A stretch of DNA of 11,814 bases from the NCBI GenBank assembly GCA_947454295.1, contig CANGMO010000029.1:1-11814 (forward strand), in the 5' to 3' direction. This document shows, piece by piece, positions 6,206 to 11,814 of this stretch. Positions within the stretch are counted from its first letter, which is position 1, and every line of letters starts with the position of its first letter. This DNA is from Verrucomicrobiota bacterium. GTDB taxonomy: Bacteria; Verrucomicrobiota; Verrucomicrobiia; Limisphaerales; UBA9464. The translations under genes and the position numbers were made by a program. A model generated the notes under the pieces. The model searched no databases and was not told where the DNA came from. It saw only the letters and a list, made by a program, of their open reading frames with translations.

Positions 6206-7204
6206 ATGGCGCGCGCGAAAGTCCTCGTCACCGGGGTTGCGGGATTCATTGGATCGCATGTCGCGGAGCATTGTCTCCGCGCCGGCTGCGATGTCGTGGG
6301 CGTGGATGATCTGTCGGGCGGGTTCCGCCGCAGCGTTCCCCCAGGGGTTCGGTTCACCGTCGGCGACCTCCGGGATCCGGCGGTCATTGAAAAGCTCTGG
6401 CGCGATGAGGGGTCATTCGAAGTGGTGTATCACCTCGCCGCCTACGCGGCCGAAGGACTGAGCCACCAGGTTCGTCGCTACAACTACCAGACCAACCTGG
6501 TACCGACCGTCGCGCTCCTGAATGCGGCGATCAATGGCGGGACGCGGCACTTCGTGTTCACCTCCAGCATTGCGGTGTACGGCACGGGCCAGCTGCCACT
6601 GCGCGAGGATTCGGTGCCCCGGCCCGAGGATCCGTACGGCATCGCCAAGTACGCCTGCGAACTCGACATCGAGGCGGCCGCCAAGACCTACGGCATCGGC
6701 TTCACCATCTTCCGTCCGCACAACGTTTACGGCGAACGCCAGAATCTGGCGGACCCGCACCGGAACGTGATTGCGATCTTCCTCCGGCAGGGACTTTCGG
6801 GCGAACCGATGTCGGTGTTTGGCGACGGGCATCAAACGCGGGCCTTTACGCATGTGGATGACGTCGCCCCCCTGATCGCACGATCGCCCTGGGTCGAAGG
6901 CGCGCGCAATCGAACCTTCAATGTGGGAAGCGACGAGGCGGTCCGGGTGATCGACCTCGCCCGCGAAGTTTCCGGCGCGCTGGGAATCCCAGTGAACGTG
7001 CGTCACCTGCCGGCGCGGCCCGAGGTGATGCACGCGGTGTCGGATCACGCGCTGGCCCGGGAGGTGTTCGGCGCAAAGACCACGCTGTCGCTGCCCGACG
7101 GGTTGCGGGGCATGGCGGCCTGGGCGCGGGCGCTGGAGATGGCGCCCCGGAAGCCGTTCGACGCCCTGGAAATCGGCCGTCCTCCGGGCGGCACGCATGG
7201 ATGA
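6206..7204 (+). CDS. NAD-dependent epimerase/dehydratase (nucleotide-sugar, extended SDR)
   Basis: A 332-residue extended short-chain dehydrogenase of the GalE/RmlB-like type that modifies NDP-sugars using bound NAD. Seen in order: Rossmann motif TGVAGFIG (9-16), VDDLS with D34 for NAD (not NADP) preference, and HLAAYAAE (76-83). Then come SS at 120-121, catalytic Y144-x3-K148 (YGIAK), the substrate-side FRPHNVYG (169-176) and FGDGHQTRAFTHVDDV (205-220), which is typical of UDP-sugar 4-epimerases. Exact sugar specificity cannot be read. It could be a UDP-glucose or UDP-GlcNAc 4-epimerase, or a related 4,6-dehydratase. The stop overlaps the start of the glycosyltransferase gene by 8 bases (ATGGATGA), which implies translational coupling and a shared glycan pathway. 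Confidence 0.9.
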   Translation: MARAKVLVTGVAGFIGSHVAEHCLRAGCDVVGVDDLSGGFRRSVPPGVRFTVGDLRDPAVIEKLWRDEGSFEVVYHLAAYAAEGLSHQVRRYNYQTNLVPTVALLNAAINGGTRHFVFTSSIAVYGTGQLPLREDSVPRPEDPYGIAKYACELDIEAAAKTYGIGFTIFRPHNVYGERQNLADPHRNVIAIFLRQGLSGEPMSVFGDGHQTRAFTHVDDVAPLIARSPWVEGARNRTFNVGSDEAVRVIDLAREVSGALGIPVNVRHLPARPEVMHAVSDHALAREVFGAKTTLSLPDGLRGMAAWARALEMAPRKPFDALEIGRPPGGTHG

Positions 7205-8168
7205 GCTGCCCGTGATCTCGGTCGTCATATCCAACTTCAATGGCCTGCGGTTTCTGGACCGCCTGCTGGCGTCGCTGCGGGCGCAGCGCGACGTGGTGCT
7301 CGACATCATCGTGGTCGACCGGCTCAGCCGGGACGGCTCCCGCGAGTTTCTGGAAGCGCAGCCCGACGTTCGGGTGGTGAGCGAACCTCCGCAGTCCGGG
7401 CTGGTGTCGGGGTACGCCGCCGGAGCCAAGGTGGCTCGGTTTCCCCTGCTGTTTTTTGCCAACGAGGATCTCTGGCTCGATCCCGACTGCCTGTCGCGGC
7501 TGGCGGCGCGAATCGATGTTGCAGCCAAGGTGGGCATGGCAGACCCGTGGGAATGGGACTACCAGGGCGCACGTCTGCATCATGCCGGGGTGCGATTCGA
7601 GAAGGTGCGCTGGGATGGCAACTGTCCGTGGCCGTGGGCGCGATTCGACTTTGTCGCGCCACTGACCACCGGGGCACGGGTTCCCTTCCCCTGCGCCGGC
7701 GCATTCCTGATCCATCGGGCGTGCTACGACGAGTTGGGCGGCTTCGACACCGGGTTCTTCCTCGATTTCGAGGACGCGGATCTTGGTGTCCGCGCCTGGC
7801 AGCGCGGCTGGCAGTGCGTCACGGTCGCCGAGGCCAGGGTGTTTCACGCCGTCGGCGCGTCCAATCCGCAGTCGGGTGGGCGTCGATACATCTCCAACCG
7901 GACCAATTTCGCCCTCGTGGGGCTCAAGAACTTCTCGTGGCGGGCGCTGCCTGTGGTTGGGCTGACCTGGATCACGGCCCTGGCGGGAAATGCCCGGCAT
8001 GGACGCTGGGCGCGGGTGTGGGGTGATCTGCTCGCGGTGCGGCAGGTGATCGCCCGACTTCCTGACGTGGTGGAATTCCGCCGCGCCAACGCCGCCTACA
8101 CGCACTATCTCCCCGGCGAGCGGTTCTTCCAGGCCCCCGAATTCCAGAAGACGGCGCAGACGTCCTGA
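7197..8168 (+). CDS. Family 2 glycosyltransferase
   Basis: A 323-residue GT-A-fold glycosyltransferase, related to WcaA/rhamnosyl-transferase-like GT2 enzymes, moving a sugar from an NDP-sugar to a glycan or lipid-linked acceptor. The N-terminus has ISVVISNFNG (7-16) and IIVVDRLSRDGS (37-48), where most members have VDNxSxDGS; here Arg replaces the Asn. The metal-site region is FFANEDLWLDPD (86-97), in place of the usual LNPD. The acceptor-side block is GGFDTGFFLDFEDADLGVRA, followed by WQRGW (181-205), with the expected ED pair (192-193). A modest hydrophobic stretch at about 230-245 may peripherally attach it to the membrane; no clear membrane helix is seen. The gene starts inside the epimerase gene's last codons. 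The pairing suggests surface polysaccharide, O-antigen-like or glycoprotein synthesis. Confidence 0.9.
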   Translation: MDELPVISVVISNFNGLRFLDRLLASLRAQRDVVLDIIVVDRLSRDGSREFLEAQPDVRVVSEPPQSGLVSGYAAGAKVARFPLLFFANEDLWLDPDCLSRLAARIDVAAKVGMADPWEWDYQGARLHHAGVRFEKVRWDGNCPWPWARFDFVAPLTTGARVPFPCAGAFLIHRACYDELGGFDTGFFLDFEDADLGVRAWQRGWQCVTVAEARVFHAVGASNPQSGGRRYISNRTNFALVGLKNFSWRALPVVGLTWITALAGNARHGRWARVWGDLLAVRQVIARLPDVVEFRRANAAYTHYLPGERFFQAPEFQKTAQTS

Positions 8169-8180
8169 GGGCAAAACCCC

Positions 8181-8204
8181 GCGCAGTTGCATCGAATACT
8201 GCGC
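8181..8204. repeat. Stem-loop between glycosyltransferase and DUF1549 genes
   Basis: GCGCAGT (8181-8187) and ACTGCGC (8198-8204) are a perfect 7-base inverted repeat with a ten-base loop, starting 13 bases after the glycosyltransferase stop. No T tract follows on the plus strand, so it is not a standard intrinsic terminator. It could be a transcript-stabilising or Rho-independent-like hairpin, or a dyad binding site ahead of the DUF1549 gene. Confidence 0.35.
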
Positions 8205-8284
8205 CGGCGGGAGGACATCCAATCCGGATGCTCCCGCGAAAATCCGTTCGACCCGCGGACCCCCGACCCGGCAGTCTGGTTGGG

Positions 8285-11200
8285 ATGAAACCCCGGATCC
8301 CGCGTCTAGTGATCGCTGCCGTGCTGCTTGCTGCCGCGATGACGCCGAGTTCCACGCAGGCCGCCGCAGTGGAGTTTGCGCGCGATGTGGCGCCGATTCT
8401 CGAGACCTCATGCGTGGGCTGCCACGGACCCAAGCGCATGGAGAACGCCCTGCGTCTGGATGATCGGGGGTCGCTGCTCCAGGGTGGGGATCACGGGCCG
8501 GCGATCGTGCCGGGCAAGGCCGACGCCTCGCTGCTGGTCCAGGTGATCACGGGCGCGCATCGTGAAATCGCCGCCATGCCGAAGAAGGGCGACAAGCTGA
8601 CCGCCGCTCAAATCGGTCTGCTCAAGGACTGGATCAATCAGGGAGCGACCTGGCCGGCCACTGCGAAGGTGGACAAGGCGGCGAACCATTGGGCGTTCAA
8701 GGCGCCGGAGCGTCCGCCCGAGCCGTCGGTCCGGAATCCCAAGTGGGTTCGTTCACCGCTCGATGCCTTTATTCTCGCCCGGCTCGATCGCGAGGGGCTC
8801 ACGCCGGCTCCAGAGGCCGACCGCATCACCCTGCTGCGTCGGGTTCATCTGGATCTCACCGGTCTGGCGCCCACGCCGGCCGAGGTGGATGCCTTCCTCG
8901 CCGACCGATCCCCCGGGGCCTATGAGCGTGTGGTGGAGCAGTTGCTGCGTTCGCCGCATTACGGGGAGAAGTGGGGACGCCAGTGGCTCGACGCGGCGCG
9001 CTACGCCGACTCCGACGGCTTCGAAAAGGACAAGGGCCGCTTCGTCTGGGCTTATCGTGACTGGGTGGTGGGTGCGATGAATCGCGATCTGCCGTACGAC
9101 CAGTTCCTCATCGAGCAGGTTGCCGGAGATCTGCTGCCCAACGCCACGGAGGACCAGCGCGTAGCCACCGGATTTCTCCGCAACGCCATGCTCAACGAGG
9201 AGGGTGGGGTGGATCCCGAGCAGTTCCGAACCGATGGGTTGATCGACCGCATGGACTGCATTGGCAAAAGCATCCTCGGTCTGACCATCCAGTGCGCGCA
9301 GTGCCACTCGCACAAGTACGATCCCATTTCGCAGGAGGAGTACTACCGGATGTTCGCCTACCTGAACAACGATCACGAATCGTCGATGGTGGCCTACACC
9401 CCCACGGAGCAGATGCGTCGCGGCGACCTGCTGCGGCAGATTCGCGATCTGGAGGAGGGTCTCCGTCACATCACCGCCGGCTGGCAGGAGAAGATGGCGT
9501 CCTGGGAGGCCGAGGCGAAGCAGGGGAAGACCGCGTGGTCGTTCGTCGACGCTCGCAACGCCGGCGACAACGGCGAACGATTCTACTACTACGAAGACCA
9601 CTCGATCCGCGCCGCGAGCTACGCGCCGACCCAGTGGACCGCCTCCTTCCGTGGCACCAACGAGCTGACCTCCATCGGGGCGTTCCGGTTGGAGCAGCTT
9701 CCCGATCCCAATTTGCCGAGCGGCGGTCCAGGCCGATCCCTCCACGGCATGTCGGCCCTCAGCGAGTTCAAGGTGGAGGCGACTGACGCGACGAACCCGA
9801 CCAACAAGGTCACCGTAAAGTTTGTGAAGGCATCCGCGGATTTCTCCAACGAGGAGCGGTCCCTGGAGCCGGAGTTCCAATCCGAGTACCGGAAGAAGAA
9901 CGGCGGCGACAAGCGCACCTACGGCCCGGTGGCCCTGGCCATCGACGGCAAGGAGGACACCGCATGGGGCATCGATGCGGGGCCGGGTCGACGCAATGTG
10001 GCGCGGCAGGCGGTGTTCATTCCGGAGAAGCCGGTGCAGTTCCCGAAGGGCGCAGTGCTGCTGTTCCAGCTCGTACAGAACCACGGCGGTGACAATTCCG
10101 ACGACAATCAGAACCACAACCTCGGCCGCTTCCGGCTGAGCGTGTCCACCAACTCCGAGGCGGTGGCCGATACCGTCCCGGCGAATGTTCGGCAGATCTT
10201 CGGGATTCCCGCGGAACGTCGTACACCCGCTCAAGTGGCGGCGGTGTTCAGCCACTGGCGCACAACCGTAGCCGAGTTCAAGGACACCAACGCCAAGATC
10301 GAGGCGCTTTGGAAGCAGTGGCCGGCCGGAACGCCCACCCTCACCCTGGTGGCCCGCACCGGAAGTGGCGTCAACGAAGCCAAGCGGCCGACGCACTTGT
10401 TCAAGCGTGGCGACTGGCTCAAGCCTGCCGATGAGGTGACGGCTGGGGTTCCCAAGGCGCTGCATCCCCTGCCCGCCGGGCCGGTGGATTCCCGCCTCAC
10501 CTTTGCCCGCTGGCTGGCCGATCGCAAATCCCCGACCACGGCGCGCGTGGCGGTGAACCGCGTGTGGCAGTCGTACTTCGGCACCGGGCTCCTGGAGACC
10601 CCGGAGGATTTCGGCGTGCAAAGCCCGGCGCCCTCCCATCGGGAACTGCTCGACTGGCTCGCGGTCGACTTCATGGATCACGGCTGGAGTCTCAAGCAGC
10701 TGCATCGAACCATCGTGAACTCCGCCACCTACCGGCAATCGTCGCGAGTGACGCCGGAGAAGCTGGAAAACGACCGCTTCAACCGGCTCGTGGCTCGAGG
10801 GCCGCGCTTCCGGCTTGATGCGGAACTGGTCCGCGACCACGGCTTGTTCGCGAGCGGCCTGCTGAATCCCACCGTGGGTGGTCCAAGCGTGCATCCGCCG
10901 GCGCCCGGGTTCCTCTTCCAGCCGCCGACCAGCTACGGCCCGAAGCCGTGGGATGAGGAGACCGGCACCAACCGGTATCGACGCGCGCTGTACACCTTCC
11001 GGTACCGGTCGATTCCCTATCCGTTCCTCGTCACCTTCGATGCCCCCAACGGCGACTTCTCGTGCGTCCGCCGGACACGGTCCAACACGCCGCTGCAGGC
11101 GTTGATGACGCTCAACGAAACGGTGTCGATGGAATGCGCCCAGGGGCTTGCCGCACTGGTGTTGAAGGAAGGCGGGACGACGGATGACCAGCGGATCACC

Positions 11201-11440
11201 TATGCGTATCGGCGCGTTTTGGCGCGTCCCCCGACGTCGGCCGAACGTGCGGAGATCAAGGGCCTGCTGGCCCGCCAGCAGAAGCGCATCGCCGAGGGCT
11301 GGGTGAATCCCTTCGAACTTGGCAGTGGAAAGAACGAACTACCCAAGGTCCCCGCCGGCACCACGCCGGCGCAACTCGCGGCGTATGCCGCGGTCTCTCG
11401 CGTCCTGCTGAATCTCGACGAGGCCATTACGAAGGAATAG
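8285..11440 (+). CDS. Secreted PSCyt1-DUF1549-DUF1553 protein (planctomycete cytochrome-c domain)
   Basis: A 1051-residue exported protein with the layout known from Planctomycetota and Verrucomicrobiota. Residues 1-27 are a signal peptide (KPRIPRL, hydrophobic core, TQA-AA cleavage area). A PSCyt1 cytochrome-c-like domain follows, with CVGCH at 43-47 and a possible axial Met in AAMPKKGDKLT (M98). DUF1549 spans about 154-360 and contains CAQCHSHKYDP (337-347), a second CxxCH. A middle beta-rich region (about 418-623) has the family phrase RLEQLPDPNLPSGGPGRSLHG. DUF1553 covers about 737-1005 (SRLTFARWLADR, then RVWQSYFGTGLLETPEDFG). No enzymatic reaction is established for the family; periplasmic redox or polysaccharide breakdown roles have been proposed. 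ATG 8285 gives a normal signal peptide. An in-frame ATG at 8228, preceded by GGGAGGA 12 bases upstream, would add a basic 19-residue leader. The DUF1501 gene follows after 34 bases. Confidence 0.93.
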   Translation: MKPRIPRLVIAAVLLAAAMTPSSTQAAAVEFARDVAPILETSCVGCHGPKRMENALRLDDRGSLLQGGDHGPAIVPGKADASLLVQVITGAHREIAAMPKKGDKLTAAQIGLLKDWINQGATWPATAKVDKAANHWAFKAPERPPEPSVRNPKWVRSPLDAFILARLDREGLTPAPEADRITLLRRVHLDLTGLAPTPAEVDAFLADRSPGAYERVVEQLLRSPHYGEKWGRQWLDAARYADSDGFEKDKGRFVWAYRDWVVGAMNRDLPYDQFLIEQVAGDLLPNATEDQRVATGFLRNAMLNEEGGVDPEQFRTDGLIDRMDCIGKSILGLTIQCAQCHSHKYDPISQEEYYRMFAYLNNDHESSMVAYTPTEQMRRGDLLRQIRDLEEGLRHITAGWQEKMASWEAEAKQGKTAWSFVDARNAGDNGERFYYYEDHSIRAASYAPTQWTASFRGTNELTSIGAFRLEQLPDPNLPSGGPGRSLHGMSALSEFKVEATDATNPTNKVTVKFVKASADFSNEERSLEPEFQSEYRKKNGGDKRTYGPVALAIDGKEDTAWGIDAGPGRRNVARQAVFIPEKPVQFPKGAVLLFQLVQNHGGDNSDDNQNHNLGRFRLSVSTNSEAVADTVPANVRQIFGIPAERRTPAQVAAVFSHWRTTVAEFKDTNAKIEALWKQWPAGTPTLTLVARTGSGVNEAKRPTHLFKRGDWLKPADEVTAGVPKALHPLPAGPVDSRLTFARWLADRKSPTTARVAVNRVWQSYFGTGLLETPEDFGVQSPAPSHRELLDWLAVDFMDHGWSLKQLHRTIVNSATYRQSSRVTPEKLENDRFNRLVARGPRFRLDAELVRDHGLFASGLLNPTVGGPSVHPPAPGFLFQPPTSYGPKPWDEETGTNRYRRALYTFRYRSIPYPFLVTFDAPNGDFSCVRRTRSNTPLQALMTLNETVSMECAQGLAALVLKEGGTTDDQRITYAYRRVLARPPTSAERAEIKGLLARQQKRIAEGWVNPFELGSGKNELPKVPAGTTPAQLAAYAAVSRVLLNLDEAITKE

Positions 11441-11474
11441 CCGCACCGAAACCCGATCTTCTGGAACCACGACC

Positions 11475-11814
11475 ATGAAACGTCTCACTCACGCGGAACA
11501 CGCCTTCGAGGACTACCGTCGCGATCTCACCCGCCGCTGGTTCTTCAAGCAGTGCGGGGTTGGACTCGGTGCGATCGCGCTGCAGTCGCTGCTGGGCGGT
11601 TCGACCGCGCAGGCTGCGGGTTCGCCCGTTGTCGCCGCCGATCCGCTGGCGCCGCGGAAGCCCCACTTCCCGGCCAAGGCGAAGCGGGTCATCTACCTCT
11701 TCATGGCCGGCGCCCCGAGCCATCTCGAGCTCTTCGACTACAAGCCGCAGCTCGCCAAGTTCAGCGGCACGCTGCCGCCGCCCGAGCTCCTGAAGGGCTA
11801 TCGCGCGGCGTTCA
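11475..11814 (+). CDS. DUF1501 protein, Tat-exported, 5' part only
   Basis: The first 113 residues are in the window; the gene runs off the right edge. The N-terminus carries a twin-arginine-like signal, TRRWFFK (19-25), then a hydrophobic stretch with alanine-rich cleavage area (about 43-48), so folded export by Tat is likely. The mature start RVIYLFMAGAPSHLELFDYK (71-90) is the signature opening of DUF1501, a family with an alkaline phosphatase/sulfatase-like fold and mostly unknown activity. It follows the DUF1549/DUF1553 gene by 34 bases, the usual partner arrangement in these phyla, so the products probably act together in the periplasm. The ATG has no strong ribosome site. Typical members are about 430-490 residues, so roughly three quarters of the protein is missing here. 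Confidence 0.9.
   Translation, partial: MKRLTHAEHAFEDYRRDLTRRWFFKQCGVGLGAIALQSLLGGSTAQAAGSPVVAADPLAPRKPHFPAKAKRVIYLFMAGAPSHLELFDYKPQLAKFSGTLPPPELLKGYRAAF

Noticed and set aside
6918..8411. Minus-strand frame of about 497 codons opposite the glycosyltransferase
   Set aside because: GC-driven shadow spanning two real genes and an intergenic gap; no recognisable domain.
8753..10894. Long minus-strand frame opposite the DUF1549/DUF1553 gene (about 713 codons)
   Set aside because: Antisense shadow; no family motifs, and the plus-strand protein has complete conserved domains.

Overview
The window is a high-GC bacterial chromosome segment that most resembles Verrucomicrobiota (the Pedosphaera/Limisphaerales side) or, less likely, Planctomycetota. 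The main reason is the pair at the right end: a secreted cytochrome-c-like/DUF1549/DUF1553 protein followed by a DUF1501 protein. This pair is a hallmark of those phyla. Most genes lack a clear Shine-Dalgarno sequence, which is not unusual in such lineages. The phylum call is inference from gene content, because no rRNA or other clean phylogenetic marker is present.

Layout. Positions 45-1652 (minus) hold D-3-phosphoglycerate dehydrogenase (serA), the first step of serine synthesis. Divergent from it is a plus-strand group: a short MgtC/SapB membrane protein (1769-2296), then scpA (2372-3295) and scpB (about 3331-4095). ScpA and ScpB are the kleisin and winged-helix partners of SMC, and both carry unusual Pro/Ala/Glu-rich C-terminal tails. 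Facing them is a minus-strand, membrane-anchored protein of unknown function (4121-4699), in a stretch of visibly lower GC.

From 4700 to 5209 there is no convincing protein gene. This stretch holds a compact inverted-repeat structure (4871-4933) that looks like a REP/MITE-type interspersed repeat, a second stem-loop (4941-4960), and a complete tRNA-His (4976-5051, minus) with encoded CCA, G-1:C73 and a plausible promoter.

From 5210 to 8168 three plus-strand genes form a likely operon: a DHDPS-like class I aldolase-family protein, an NAD-dependent nucleotide-sugar epimerase/dehydratase, and a family 2 glycosyltransferase. The last two overlap by 8 bases. The epimerase and glycosyltransferase point to surface glycan or glycoconjugate synthesis. 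The aldolase-like protein's role there is unknown. After a stem-loop at 8181-8204 comes the large DUF1549/DUF1553 protein with two CxxCH motifs (8285-11440), and then the start of its DUF1501 partner, which runs off the window.

No CRISPR array, transposase, phage gene, toxin-antitoxin pair or recognisable defence system was seen. The least understood content is the PSCyt1-DUF1549-DUF1553 / DUF1501 pair, the aldolase-epimerase-glycosyltransferase trio, and the structured repeat next to tRNA-His.
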